A stretch of 6,243 nt of DNA from Bacteroidota bacterium (GTDB lineage: Bacteria > Bacteroidota > Bacteroidia > Flavobacteriales > Flavobacteriaceae). Made by a program: the position numbers and the translations under genes. The stretch spans positions 1-6,243 of the forward strand of contig JAHZIZ010000056.1 of the NCBI GenBank assembly GCA_022601215.1, in the 5' to 3' direction. Position 1 is the stretch's first letter; each line of letters opens with the position of its first letter. The notes under the pieces were generated by a model. It worked only from the letters and a program-made list of their open reading frames with translations, was not told the origin of the DNA and searched no databases. This document shows positions 1 through 6,243 of the stretch, piece after piece.

Positions 1-1
1 G

Positions 2-862
2 CCCTCTTGGATGCTTGTGTTACTAAACAATGTATTGGAAACAACTGGCAAAGAAAATATCTTTGAAATCTGGCCTAATCTTGAGGTATATTTTCACGGA
101 GGAGTAAGTTTTGATCCCTATATAGATCAATACAACAAACTTTTCCCTAAGGATGATTTCAGATATTATGAAATTTACAACGCTTCCGAAGGATTCTTTG
201 CCCTTCAGGATCGCAATGCGAATAAAGAATTACTCTTAATGCTGGACTATGGCATCTTTTATGAATTCATTTTAATGGATACCTACGGAAGTATTTCAGA
301 AAAAATCATTCCTCTTTCCGAAGTCGAAGTAGGGAAAAATTACGCGATTGTCATTACGACCAATGCAGGTCTTTGGCGTTATAAAATTGGAGATACGGTG
401 CGATTCACTTCCATTCGCCCATTTCGTATTAAAGTAACGGGACGAACCAAACATCATATTAACGTTTTTGGAGAAGAGCTCATTATCGAGAATGCAGAAG
501 CTGCCCTTCGAAAAACAGCCAAACTCACCGAATGCGAAATCATCGACTATACCGCTGGTCCTATTTTTATGGAAGGTCGGGAAAAGGGAGCTCACGAATG
601 GGTGATAGAATTTAAAAAGCAACCCAGCGATTTTACACAATTTTCAAAGTTACTAGACCAATCACTTCAGGAGGTGAATAGTGATTACGAAGCTAAACGA
701 TTTAACAACACTACCTTAAATGCCCCTACCGTGCATTGCGCTAGGGAACGTTTATTTTATGATTGGTTAAAAAAGAAAGACAAGTTAGGCGGACAACACA
801 AAGTACCTCGCCTTTCTAACACGCGAGATTATCTTGACGAATTACTACATCTAAATCGCTAA
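2..862 (+). CDS. GH3-family acyl-acid amido synthetase (auxin-responsive promoter family), 5'-truncated
   Basis: This is the C-terminal 286 residues of a GH3 protein. The frame is open to the left edge and reads PSWMLVLL before the Met at 11, so that Met is internal and the real start lies outside the window. GH3 proteins belong to the ANL adenylating superfamily: they activate a carboxylic acid with ATP and transfer it to an amine, usually an amino acid. Counting from the Met at 11, visible family motifs are YNASEGFF at 56-63 (nucleotide-binding motif, usually Y-x-x-S-E-G), RYKIGD at 123-128 (the YRxGD motif with its ATP-contacting Asp), and GRTKHHINVFGEE at 144-156, the hinge into the small C-terminal domain. 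Complete bacterial members are about 500 residues, so roughly 40% is missing. The substrate of bacterial GH3 proteins is mostly unknown and cannot be read here. The stop codon overlaps the start of the following methyltransferase. Family assignment is firm; specific function is not. Confidence 0.9.
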   Translation, partial: PSWMLVLLNNVLETTGKENIFEIWPNLEVYFHGGVSFDPYIDQYNKLFPKDDFRYYEIYNASEGFFALQDRNANKELLLMLDYGIFYEFILMDTYGSISEKIIPLSEVEVGKNYAIVITTNAGLWRYKIGDTVRFTSIRPFRIKVTGRTKHHINVFGEELIIENAEAALRKTAKLTECEIIDYTAGPIFMEGREKGAHEWVIEFKKQPSDFTQFSKLLDQSLQEVNSDYEAKRFNNTTLNAPTVHCARERLFYDWLKKKDKLGGQHKVPRLSNTRDYLDELLHLNR

Positions 863-1686
863 TGGAAATATTTGTACACGACACTGCCTTTATGATTGCT
901 TACTACCGAGCACAGCACGAATCGGTGAGTAAAGACCCTTATGCGTCTATTTGGCCTGGCCCAGGAGTGAAACCATGGATAGACAGTTTTACTGAGCAAG
1001 TATCTCCTCACGATGAAATTTTACATTGTCTTCGAAACCGATTTTTCTTTGAAGAACTTCAGCAACTTGCTGCAGAACCTCAACCCTTATTAGTCATCAA
1101 TCTAGGAGCCGGATTTAGTATGTATCCATATACGCTTCCTTCGGAAGTGGTTACGGTAGAAGTTGATTTTGATGCCGTAGCACAATACAAAAGAGCCAAA
1201 GTAAAGAGTTTTCAAAAGGAAGGGATATTGCCGCATCGAGAAGTTCATTTTATGGCGGCAGACATCACCAATCCAGAAGAACAGGCCGCCATCATAGAAA
1301 CGTTAGAAACGTACAAGGGATACAAAAGAGTTGTCCTTATTGAAGGTGTATTTTTCTTCCTTACCAAGGATGAGATAGGCAAGGTATGGTCCTTCTGTAA
1401 TAAGATTTTGACCACAGAAGATAGAGTGATGTGTGTTTCATTTGAAGACTCATTGCTGAAAACGCCTGTTTTTAAAAGGCTCACTCGATATTTTTCGGAA
1501 GTTTTAAAAAGTGATCACAATCCTTACACCACATTACCGCACTCATACTATGAACATAGGGATGGTTTTACTTTATTGAAACAAGAAAGTGGCTTTCAAT
1601 TGGGACAAAAATTAGGTGTTATGAACTCTAATTTGGACTCTATGGAGCTCTTAAATGAGCACTTCTATGTCTTGTCTAAAATCTAA
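862..1686 (+). CDS. Class I SAM-dependent methyltransferase, leucine carboxyl methyltransferase (LCM/PPM1)-like
   Basis: The predicted protein has 274 residues, normal for a single-domain bacterial LCM-type methyltransferase. An N-terminal segment carrying DPYASIWPG (about 25-33) matches the family's DPfA region. Motif I is INLGAGFSMYPY at 79-90 (SAM-binding glycine loop). It is followed by VEVDFDAVAQYKR at 99-111, where E100 and D102 are the likely ribose-binding acidic residues and the spacing to K110 is typical of LCM proteins. D134 in AADI is the probable adenine-contacting residue, and IEGVFFFLTKDE at 160-171 matches the family's post-catalytic GV-x-x-x-L-T segment. These proteins methylate a carboxylate or hydroxyl oxygen using S-adenosylmethionine; the substrate here is unknown. 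The ATG shares its A with the GH3 stop codon (TAATG), which suggests translational coupling and a shared pathway. No signal peptide or membrane helix is seen, so it is probably cytoplasmic. No terminator is evident directly after it. Confidence 0.85.
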   Translation: MEIFVHDTAFMIAYYRAQHESVSKDPYASIWPGPGVKPWIDSFTEQVSPHDEILHCLRNRFFFEELQQLAAEPQPLLVINLGAGFSMYPYTLPSEVVTVEVDFDAVAQYKRAKVKSFQKEGILPHREVHFMAADITNPEEQAAIIETLETYKGYKRVVLIEGVFFFLTKDEIGKVWSFCNKILTTEDRVMCVSFEDSLLKTPVFKRLTRYFSEVLKSDHNPYTTLPHSYYEHRDGFTLLKQESGFQLGQKLGVMNSNLDSMELLNEHFYVLSKI

Positions 1687-1687
1687 C

Positions 1688-1811
1688 CTTCGACTAAAAG
1701 CACATTTTTACCGATAAAGAAAACGTCGTAAATCGGCGATATCAGGCGCTTTATCGATAATTTTATTTTGACGTGCACTTCAACGAATTTTCGAGCAGCT
1801 TCAACTAAAAT
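1688..1811 (+). repeat. Phased imperfect direct repeats upstream of the lipoprotein promoter, possible activator operator
   Basis: The non-coding spacer contains several related short elements of approximate form CTTYAWCGAW. The clearest are CTTTATCGATAAT at 1749-1761, CTTCAACGAATTT at 1778-1790 and CTTCAACTAAAAT at 1799-1811. Weaker ones are TTTTACCGATAAA at 1706-1718 and GTAAATCGGCGAT at 1728-1740. Start-to-start distances are 22, 21, 29 and 21 bp, close to two helical turns. An extra copy, CTTCGACTAAAAG at 1688-1700, matches the last element at 11 of 13 positions but is out of phase. The last copy ends one base before the -33 box of the downstream promoter. Paired 9-bp direct repeats with a 12-13 bp gap are known for LytTR-type regulators. 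Read on the minus strand, the 1778 and 1799 copies contain TTCGTTGAA and TTAGTTGAA, which keep the GTT core and match that consensus at about 7 of 9 positions. The repeats are seen; the regulator is inferred. Confidence 0.45.
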
Positions 1812-1812
1812 T

Positions 1813-1844
1813 TTTGGTAGTACTTTTCTTACGGTCTATGTTTG
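1813..1844 (+). promoter_or_regulatory. Bacteroidota-type promoter of the small lipoprotein gene
   Basis: A -33 element TTTG at 1813-1816 and a perfect -7 element TATGTTTG (form TAnnTTTG) at 1837-1844 are separated by 20 bp, within the range known for the Bacteroidota primary sigma factor. Transcription should start near 1849-1852, which leaves a leader of about 20 nucleotides before the ATG at 1872. The promoter overlaps a possible TTG start at 1842, so translation from that codon is very unlikely. Confidence 0.7.
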
Positions 1845-1871
1845 ACATATCAAATTACAAATGGGGCCGTA

Positions 1872-2069
1872 ATGAAAACAATGAAAAAAACAATCGTAAT
1901 AGCAACAATTTTAGCCATAAGTGCTAGCTCATTAACATCGTGTGCCACCTCGGCATCGATCCAAGATAACGAGCAACAAGTAGCAAGCTATACGTTAAAA
2001 AACAAAAAGGAGTTGATGAAGCAAAAAATTGCTTCTAAGAGAGCGAAGGTTGTATTAGCTACTCCATAA
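1872..2069 (+). CDS. Small predicted lipoprotein of unknown function
   Basis: This gene encodes 65 residues from the ATG at 1872. A second possible ATG lies at 1881, and GGGG at 1863-1866 favours the first. The N-terminus is a lipoprotein signal peptide: basic MKTMKK, a hydrophobic core of about 14 residues, then the lipobox LTSC at 21-24, so signal peptidase II should cleave before C24. The mature 42-residue peptide starts CATSAS. It has an acidic/glutamine patch at 31-36 and then a lysine-rich, probably helical stretch at 43-59, before ending in VVLATP. No family is recognised. It should be anchored in the inner or outer membrane. The gene stands alone, with its own promoter, the phased repeats upstream and a strong terminator downstream, which suggests a separately regulated and perhaps abundant product. 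The coding call rests on the signal peptide, promoter and terminator rather than on homology. Confidence 0.7.
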   Translation: MKTMKKTIVIATILAISASSLTSCATSASIQDNEQQVASYTLKNKKELMKQKIASKRAKVVLATP

Positions 2070-2093
2070 GAATTATTTAGGTTAAGTTTAAGT

Positions 2094-2131
2094 AAAAAAG
2101 CCCTGGTTTTATAATAAAACCAGGGCTTTTT
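2094..2131. terminator. Bidirectional intrinsic terminator between the convergent blocks
   Basis: A perfect 12-bp stem, GCCCTGGTTTTA at 2100-2111 paired with 2115-2126, closes a three-base loop. It is flanked by six A on the left (2094-2099) and five T on the right (2127-2131). Read on either strand it gives a GC-rich-based hairpin followed by a U-tract. It therefore ends the lipoprotein transcript from the left and the clpX transcript (stop codon at 2153-2155) from the right. Confidence 0.93.
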
Positions 2132-2152
2132 ATTGGGCGTCATCGCAATGTC

Positions 2153-3385
2153 TTAGGACACGGCTTTTAGTTTTTTAATGGTAGACTTACTCAACTTATC
2201 TTCGGCATATTCTCTAGTCACTTGTAGTTTCTTGTCCTCGGTACTAGGTAATTCAAACATAGCATCTGTTAGGACAGCTTCGCAGAGCGAACGCAGCCCA
2301 CGAGCTCCTAATTTATATACAATCGCTTGAGAAACGATAAAGTCTAGAGCTTCTTCCGTAATCACAAAATCGATTTCATCCATTTCAAACAATTTCTTGT
2401 ATTGCTTTATGATGGCATTTTTAGGTTCCGTTAAAATAGCGCGCAGTGTTCCTTTATCCAATGGATTCATATAGGTAAGCACTGGTAATCTCCCAATAAT
2501 TTCAGGAATTAGACCAAAGTCTTTTAAGTCTTTTGGAATGATATATTTCAGCAAATTATCTCCATCTCTGGTATCTTCACTCTTTGAGGCGCTAAATCCT
2601 ACGGCTTGCATATTTAAACGTTTGGATATATGACGTTCAATTCCATCAAACGCACCCCCCGCAATAAATAAGATGTTTTCCGTATTTACCTCAATAAATT
2701 TCTGATCTGGATGCTTCCGCCCCCCTTTTGGAGGAACATTCACTGTTGTACCTTCTAAAAGCTTCAGCAAGGCTTGCTGCACACCTTCTCCACTTACATC
2801 TCTAGTAATAGAAGGATTATCACTCTTACGAGCAATTTTATCGATTTCGTCAATAAAGACAATTCCGTTTTGTGCTTTCTCCACATTATAATCTGCAGCT
2901 TGCAATAGACGTGTTAAAATACTCTCCACATCTTCCCCTACATATCCTGCTTCAGTAAGCACCGTTGCATCAACAATAGCCAAAGGAACATTGAGCATTC
3001 TTGCTACTGTCTTTGCCATTAGGGTTTTACCCGTCCCGGTTTGACCAACGATAACAATATTACTTTTTTGGATTTCAATATCATCATCTGTATTGGGTTG
3101 CAACAATCGCTTATAGTGATTGTATACGGCCACAGACATCACTTTCTTGGTGTACTCTTGCCCAATGATATATTCGTCTAAGAATTCTTTAATAGCCTTA
3201 GGCTTTTTGAGCATCATCTCTTTGGTGAGCTCGGTATTGGTAGAATGCAACGCTTCTTCCACCACAATCCCATGGGCCTGCTCGATACAACGATCACAGA
3301 TGTGAGCATCTAATCCAGCAATCAATAAATTGGTTTCGGCTTTTTTACGACCGCAAAACGAACATTCTAAATCTTCTTTCGCCAT
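2153..3385 (-). CDS. clpX: ATP-dependent Clp protease ATP-binding subunit ClpX
   Basis: ClpX is the hexameric AAA+ unfoldase that recognises tagged substrates and threads them into ClpP in the cytoplasm. At 410 residues this is full length. An N-terminal C4 zinc-binding domain has C8, C11, C30 and C33. Walker A is GQTGTGKT at 114-121 and Walker B is IVFIDE at 175-180. The substrate-gripping pore-1 loop is GYVG at 147-150 and the RKH pore-entrance loop is 223-225. The arginine-finger region is IPEIIGRLP at 293-301 (R299), and the sensor-2 GAR is at 360-362. The ClpP-docking loop reads VGF at 262-264 rather than the classical IGF, a conservative change. The C-terminal small AAA+ domain is complete. 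The gene starts 17 bp after the clpP stop codon, so the two are co-transcribed, and it is followed by the shared bidirectional terminator. The start is fixed by the zinc domain beginning seven residues in. Confidence 0.98.
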   Translation of the reverse strand: MAKEDLECSFCGRKKAETNLLIAGLDAHICDRCIEQAHGIVVEEALHSTNTELTKEMMLKKPKAIKEFLDEYIIGQEYTKKVMSVAVYNHYKRLLQPNTDDDIEIQKSNIVIVGQTGTGKTLMAKTVARMLNVPLAIVDATVLTEAGYVGEDVESILTRLLQAADYNVEKAQNGIVFIDEIDKIARKSDNPSITRDVSGEGVQQALLKLLEGTTVNVPPKGGRKHPDQKFIEVNTENILFIAGGAFDGIERHISKRLNMQAVGFSASKSEDTRDGDNLLKYIIPKDLKDFGLIPEIIGRLPVLTYMNPLDKGTLRAILTEPKNAIIKQYKKLFEMDEIDFVITEEALDFIVSQAIVYKLGARGLRSLCEAVLTDAMFELPSTEDKKLQVTREYAEDKLSKSTIKKLKAVS

Positions 3386-3402
3386 AACTAAAGTTTTGGT
3401 AC

Positions 3403-4077
3403 TTATCCTCTCGTCAAAATTTCATCTATCATCCCGTACTCAAGCGCTCTATCGGCTTTCATCCAGTAATCACGATCACTATCTTCGTACACCTTATCAA
3501 AAGATTGCCCGCTGTGTTTCGCTATGATTTGATATAATTCATCTTTTAACGTCAATATCTCTTTGGCTGTAATTTCAATATCACTTGCCTGTCCTTGTGC
3601 GCCACCCATTGGTTGGTGAATCATCACCCGAGAGTGTGTAAGCCCACTTCGTTTTCCCTTTTCTCCAGCACATAACAATACGGCACCCATAGAGGCAGCC
3701 ATCCCTGTACATATAGTAGCGACATCGGGCTTGATAAATTGCATGGTATCGTAAATTCCTAATCCAGCATATACACTTCCTCCAGGTGAGTTGATATATA
3801 TTTGAATGTCTTTACTAGCATCCACACTTTCTAGAAACAGCAACTGCGCTTGTACAATATTTGCCACCTGATCATTAATTCCAGTTCCTAAGAAAATGAT
3901 ACGGTCCATCATAAGACGTGAAAACACATCAAAAATGGCGATATTCATTTGGCGCTCTTCTATAATATTTGGAGTAAGACCCACAGGATACATGCTACTA
4001 ATAATCTGGTCGTAGTAAGTGCTACTAACCCCTTGGTCTTTGATTGCAAAGTCTTTAAATTCTTTTCCGTAATTCAT
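3403..4077 (-). CDS. clpP: ATP-dependent Clp protease proteolytic subunit ClpP
   Basis: ClpP is the tetradecameric serine peptidase that degrades proteins fed in by ClpX. From the Met at 4077 the protein has 224 residues and begins MNYGKEF. The catalytic triad is complete: S129 in GMAASMGA, H154 in IHQPMGG and D203 in DRDYW. The oxyanion-region glycines lie in INSPGGSV at 95-102, and DRIIFLG at 58-64 is the usual early core strand. About 33 residues precede the conserved core (GLTPNIIEE, from 33); these probably include a cleaved propeptide, by analogy with other ClpP proteins. An in-frame Met at 4131 was rejected, because the 18 added residues would be encoded across the terminator hairpin of the preceding gene. 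clpX follows at 17 bp. No convincing promoter lies between the hairpin and the start codon, and no Shine-Dalgarno sequence is seen. Confidence 0.97.
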   Translation of the reverse strand: MNYGKEFKDFAIKDQGVSSTYYDQIISSMYPVGLTPNIIEERQMNIAIFDVFSRLMMDRIIFLGTGINDQVANIVQAQLLFLESVDASKDIQIYINSPGGSVYAGLGIYDTMQFIKPDVATICTGMAASMGAVLLCAGEKGKRSGLTHSRVMIHQPMGGAQGQASDIEITAKEILTLKDELYQIIAKHSGQSFDKVYEDSDRDYWMKADRALEYGMIDEILTRG

Positions 4078-4101
4078 ATGGTATTCTTCGGGTTTTTTTA
4101 G

Positions 4102-4138
4102 AAAAATAAAAAGCGTTGAATGTATGCTCATTCAACGC
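4102..4138 (-). terminator. Intrinsic terminator between tig and clpP
   Basis: Read on the minus strand, GCGTTGAATG (4138-4129) pairs perfectly over 10 bp with CATTCAACGC (4122-4113) around a six-base loop. The U-tract TTTTTATTTTT follows at 4112-4102. It lies 27 bp after the tig stop codon and about 25 bp before the clpP start. No T-tract follows the hairpin on the plus strand, so it acts only in the tig direction. It should end, or at least attenuate, tig transcripts before clpP. Confidence 0.85.
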
Positions 4139-4165
4139 CTTAAAGATAACTATTTTCTCGCTCAA

Positions 4166-5485
4166 TTAAGCGTAAGCTTCTTTGATGAATTTTTCATACG
4201 TAATTTCCTTAGTCTTCAATTTTGCATTTTCCTTAAAGAACTGAAGGATTTTATTTGTATTTAATTGCTCACTCAAGCGCTGTACTTCTTCCTGGTTACT
4301 CATAATTCGAGCTACAATTCCGTCTACTTCCTCGTCTGTCGGGTTCATTTGGCCAAACTGAGCCATTTGTCCTTTGATCATTCCTTTGGAGTAATCCTTT
4401 AGCTCATCGAAAGTTACCTGAAGATTGTTTTCTGCTCTCAGTTTCCCTTCAATTAACTGGTAACGCAATCCTTTTTCACTTCTTTCGAACTCTTCTTTTG
4501 CTTGCTCTTCGGTCAGTTTCTCTTCTCCAGAAACTTGAATCCAACGTGTTAAAAACTCAGATGGAAGGTCAAATTTAGTAGAGTCAATTAATGATTCTAC
4601 CACATCATTTAATAATTTCTGATCACTTTGTTGCTCGAACTGACGTTCTGCATCTTCTTTGATCTTTTCTTTTAACTGGTCTTCATTAGTCACAATCCCT
4701 TCTCCAAACAATTTATCGAAAAGCTCTTGATTCATTTCAGCCATTTCACGAGTATTCACCTCTTCAACAGTAAGGGTTACTTCAATGTCCAATCCGTGCG
4801 CATCATCATGAGAAGCCCCTAAATGTTTTTGATTATCGTGTTCATCTTTAAACAATCCTTTGGTTTTTAAAACAACGGCATCTCCTACTTTCGCACCAGT
4901 CAACGCAGTTAATTGCTTTTTTCCTTTTATAGCGTCCAACTCAAAGGTTGTTTTCTGCTCTAATTCTTTTTCTGAAGCAGTAAAGGTTCCTGTAATTTCA
5001 TCGCCTTTAGCCACTTCTTTTTTAGATACTAGCTTCCCGTATTGTTTGCGGATGGTTGTCACTTGATTGTCAATCATCTCTTTATCTGCCACCACTTTAT
5101 ATTGAGTAACGGCTTTCTTCTTCACGTCTACATCAAATTCTGGTGCCAAGCCTAATTCAAATTCGAATGCAAAATCACCAGCTTCCCAGTTGATATCATC
5201 TTCGTTTTTAGGTAGTGGATTACCTAGTACATCTAATTTTTCTTCAGTAAGGTATTTGTGTAGATTTTCTTGAAGTAATTTATTCACTTCCTCTACCATC
5301 ACGGCCTTTCCGTATTGCTTCTTCACCATTCCCATAGGAACATGTCCCTTTCTGAAACCAGGAATGTTTGCATTTTTACGATAGTCGTTCAATACTTTTT
5401 CTACCTTTTCTGAATAATCCTCTTTTGAGATTTCTACAGTAACTAAAGCGTTTAACGCATCGATGTCTTTCTTTGTAATATTCAT
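4166..5485 (-). CDS. tig: Trigger factor, ribosome-associated chaperone
   Basis: Trigger factor binds the ribosome next to the peptide exit tunnel and shields emerging chains. The 439-residue length is normal. The N-terminal ribosome-binding domain (about 1-115) carries the signature GFRKGHVP at 43-50, the Bacteroidota form of GFRxGxxP. The middle FKBP-like domain (about 150-243) is degenerate: the usual FxGG and PGxE segments of peptidyl-prolyl isomerases are absent, and there is a His/Asp-rich insert (HLGASHDDAHG) at 221-231. Isomerase activity is therefore doubtful. The C-terminal helical chaperone arms (about 245-435) are rich in Glu, Lys and Gln, with FDLPSEFLTRWI at 305-316. The gene has its own strong promoter upstream and an intrinsic terminator downstream. 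Its position next to clpP and clpX is the classical arrangement and supports the call. Confidence 0.96.
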   Translation of the reverse strand: MNITKKDIDALNALVTVEISKEDYSEKVEKVLNDYRKNANIPGFRKGHVPMGMVKKQYGKAVMVEEVNKLLQENLHKYLTEEKLDVLGNPLPKNEDDINWEAGDFAFEFELGLAPEFDVDVKKKAVTQYKVVADKEMIDNQVTTIRKQYGKLVSKKEVAKGDEITGTFTASEKELEQKTTFELDAIKGKKQLTALTGAKVGDAVVLKTKGLFKDEHDNQKHLGASHDDAHGLDIEVTLTVEEVNTREMAEMNQELFDKLFGEGIVTNEDQLKEKIKEDAERQFEQQSDQKLLNDVVESLIDSTKFDLPSEFLTRWIQVSGEEKLTEEQAKEEFERSEKGLRYQLIEGKLRAENNLQVTFDELKDYSKGMIKGQMAQFGQMNPTDEEVDGIVARIMSNQEEVQRLSEQLNTNKILQFFKENAKLKTKEITYEKFIKEAYA

Positions 5486-5506
5486 GTGCTGAAATAAAAA
5501 ATGTTA

Positions 5507-5523
5507 CCTCTTGTTTTTAGAGG
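5507..5523 (-). other. Small hairpin at the predicted 5' end of the tig mRNA
   Basis: On the minus strand CCTCT (5523-5519) can pair with AGAGG (5511-5507) around a seven-base A-rich loop. The hairpin falls at or just after the predicted transcription start. Its right arm is the only Shine-Dalgarno-like sequence in the leader, but it lies 21 bases from the ATG, too far to position the ribosome. It might stabilise the 5' end of the mRNA. Five base pairs can arise by chance. Confidence 0.25.
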
Positions 5524-5526
5524 GTG

Positions 5527-5557
5527 CAAAAGTACAATTTTTCTTAGAAGTCAACAA
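5527..5557 (-). promoter_or_regulatory. Promoter of tig
   Basis: On the minus strand a perfect -7 element TACTTTTG (TAnnTTTG) occupies 5534-5527, within the longer TTGTACTTTTGCA that is common in flavobacterial promoters. Two overlapping TTG candidates for the -33 box lie at 5557-5555 and 5554-5552, with 20-bp and 17-bp spacers. Transcription should begin near 5520-5522, giving a leader of about 36 bases. The promoter lies in the 99-bp gap after the holin-like gene, so tig need not depend on upstream transcription. Confidence 0.75.
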
Positions 5558-5584
5558 GATTTTATCCAACTGAAAAACAGGCTT

Positions 5585-5929
5585 TTATTTTTCCTTTTTC
5601 AGCATAGAAAACAAAATTGATTGCAGGAAAGAGAGCAAGAGACTAAAGATAAGTGCCCACAACCAACTTTTCACTGCAAAGCCATCGATAAAATAATCGG
5701 CTAATAAAATGATGGCAGCATTGATTACCAATAAAAACAAACCTAGCGTAATTATAGTGATAGGCAGCGTAAAGAATATTAACACCGGGCGCACCACCGC
5801 ACGTAACAAACCTAAGACAACGGCCACAATAACAGCAGATAGATAGCTCGCGACTTCTACACCAGGAAGGACATAGGACAAAATTAAAACCGCAACGGAA
5901 GTAAGAAGGATTTTTAATAAGAGATTCAT
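5585..5929 (-). CDS. Small four-helix membrane protein, 'phage holin family IV' type (PF04020-like)
   Basis: The 114-residue product is almost entirely hydrophobic, with four predicted membrane helices at about 3-21, 27-46, 50-79 and 88-110 and a basic tail, KKEK. The family signature is clear across R47-A71: RPVL, then TLP, then TLGLFLLVINA. Despite the family name these are ordinary chromosomal inner-membrane proteins of unknown role, found widely in bacteria, and no phage genes surround this one. The usual Asn a few residues before the RP pair is an Arg here (LLRAVVRP, 41-48). It lies between a T9SS-secreted protein gene and tig. The 35-bp upstream gap has only a degenerate promoter-like sequence, so it may be read from the preceding gene. 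Family call is good; function is unknown. Confidence 0.88.
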   Translation of the reverse strand: MNLLLKILLTSVAVLILSYVLPGVEVASYLSAVIVAVVLGLLRAVVRPVLIFFTLPITIITLGLFLLVINAAIILLADYFIDGFAVKSWLWALIFSLLLSFLQSILFSMLKKEK

Positions 5930-5964
5930 GTCTTTAAATTTTTGTTGAAGGAGGAAGGTACAAA

Positions 5965-6243
5965 TTATTTGCTTGACGACTCCTTCACCACTTTCACAAC
6001 TTGACTTCCATCCTCTGTTACTATATGAACAAACAACATCCCATTGGGTAAACCAGAAACGTCCACCTGAGAAAGTGGACCCGCTGCTCGCAACAGCAAT
6101 CTTCCGGATACATCATAGCCAGTAACCTCAGAAATTACACCGCCTGTAACATCAAATTGCAAAATATCCGTCACTGGATTAGGAGATACCAAAACGGTAG
6201 GTACTACCATATCCTCCAGCCCAAAAATAGTCTCATTCTCGTA
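5965..6243 (-). CDS. C-terminus of a secreted protein with a type A T9SS sorting domain, 5'-truncated
   Basis: The frame stays open to the right edge (YENETIFGLED before the Met at 6210), so this is the last 92 residues of a longer protein whose N-terminal part is outside the window. The segment is a type A sorting domain of the type IX secretion system: SPNPVTDILQF at 20-30, YDVSGRLL at 43-50, VDVSGLPNGMLFVHI at 60-74 and the final VVKVVK at 82-87, followed by ESSSK. In Bacteroidota this domain directs a protein through the outer-membrane T9SS translocon, after which it is cleaved and the cargo is attached to the surface or released. The nature of the cargo cannot be seen. No terminator is evident between it and the holin-like gene 35 bp downstream. 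Confidence 0.9.
   Translation of the reverse strand, partial: YENETIFGLEDMVVPTVLVSPNPVTDILQFDVTGGVISEVTGYDVSGRLLLRAAGPLSQVDVSGLPNGMLFVHIVTEDGSQVVKVVKESSSK

Noticed and set aside
296..640. Antisense open frames inside the GH3, methyltransferase, clpX, clpP and tig genes
   Set aside because: They lie opposite or within strongly recognisable proteins, show no domain, signal peptide or promoter, and are by-products of the real coding frames.
1709..1759. Inverted repeat TACCGATAAAG (1709-1719) with CTTTATCGATA (1749-1759) as a terminator after the methyltransferase
   Set aside because: There is one mismatch, a 29-base loop and no U-tract, and the two arms are better explained as members of the phased repeat set.
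1842..1871. TTG at 1842 as the start of the lipoprotein gene (75 residues)
   Set aside because: It lies inside the -7 promoter element, upstream of the expected transcription start, and it would place ten polar residues before a normal lipoprotein signal peptide.
4078..4131. Met at 4131 as the clpP start (242 residues)
   Set aside because: The added N-terminus is encoded by the terminator hairpin and its U-tract, and the sequence starting MNYGKEF at 4077 is the usual flavobacterial ClpP start style.
5585..5929. Prophage remnant suggested by the holin family name
   Set aside because: Members of this family are common chromosomal membrane proteins, and no endolysin, structural, integrase or attachment sequence is near.
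5953..5960. TACCTTCC on the minus strand as the holin-like gene promoter
   Set aside because: It differs from TAnnTTTG at two positions and no -33 TTG sits at a suitable distance; a degenerate promoter is possible but not supported.

Overview
The window looks like chromosomal DNA from a member of the Flavobacteriia (phylum Bacteroidota). Four things point there: a type IX secretion C-terminal sorting domain at the right edge, promoter -7 elements of the Bacteroidota form TAnnTTTG, moderately AT-rich DNA with few Shine-Dalgarno sequences, and ClpP and trigger-factor sequences of the style seen in that group. No phage, insertion sequence, CRISPR array, tRNA or rRNA is visible.

Left half, plus strand. 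A GH3-family acyl-acid amido synthetase, cut by the left edge, overlaps by one base (TAATG) a leucine-carboxyl-methyltransferase-like SAM-dependent methyltransferase. The two are probably translationally coupled. After a 155-bp spacer comes a small predicted lipoprotein of 65 residues with a clear promoter of its own (TTTG, 20 bp, TATGTTTG). Upstream of that promoter the spacer holds a set of short imperfect direct repeats spaced 21-22 bp apart, the last ending next to the -33 box. This resembles a binding site for an activator that contacts successive helical turns, possibly of the LytTR type. A strong, near-symmetrical hairpin with A and T flanks ends this block and can also terminate the facing block.

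Right half, minus strand, read from right to left: the C-terminus of a T9SS-secreted protein, a four-helix membrane protein of the 'phage holin family IV' type, trigger factor (tig), clpP and clpX. Trigger factor receives nascent chains at the ribosome. ClpX unfolds substrates and ClpP degrades them, so this is the classical tig-clpP-clpX protein quality-control cluster. tig has a near-ideal promoter of its own. A good intrinsic terminator lies between tig and clpP, so clpPX must depend on read-through or on a promoter I could not identify, while clpP and clpX are only 17 bp apart and surely co-transcribed.

Most of the window is ordinary core genome. The parts worth a second look are the repeat-promoter-lipoprotein module at about 1688-2069, the coupled GH3-methyltransferase pair, and the tig/clpP terminator. 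I found no clear evidence of a wholly new system.
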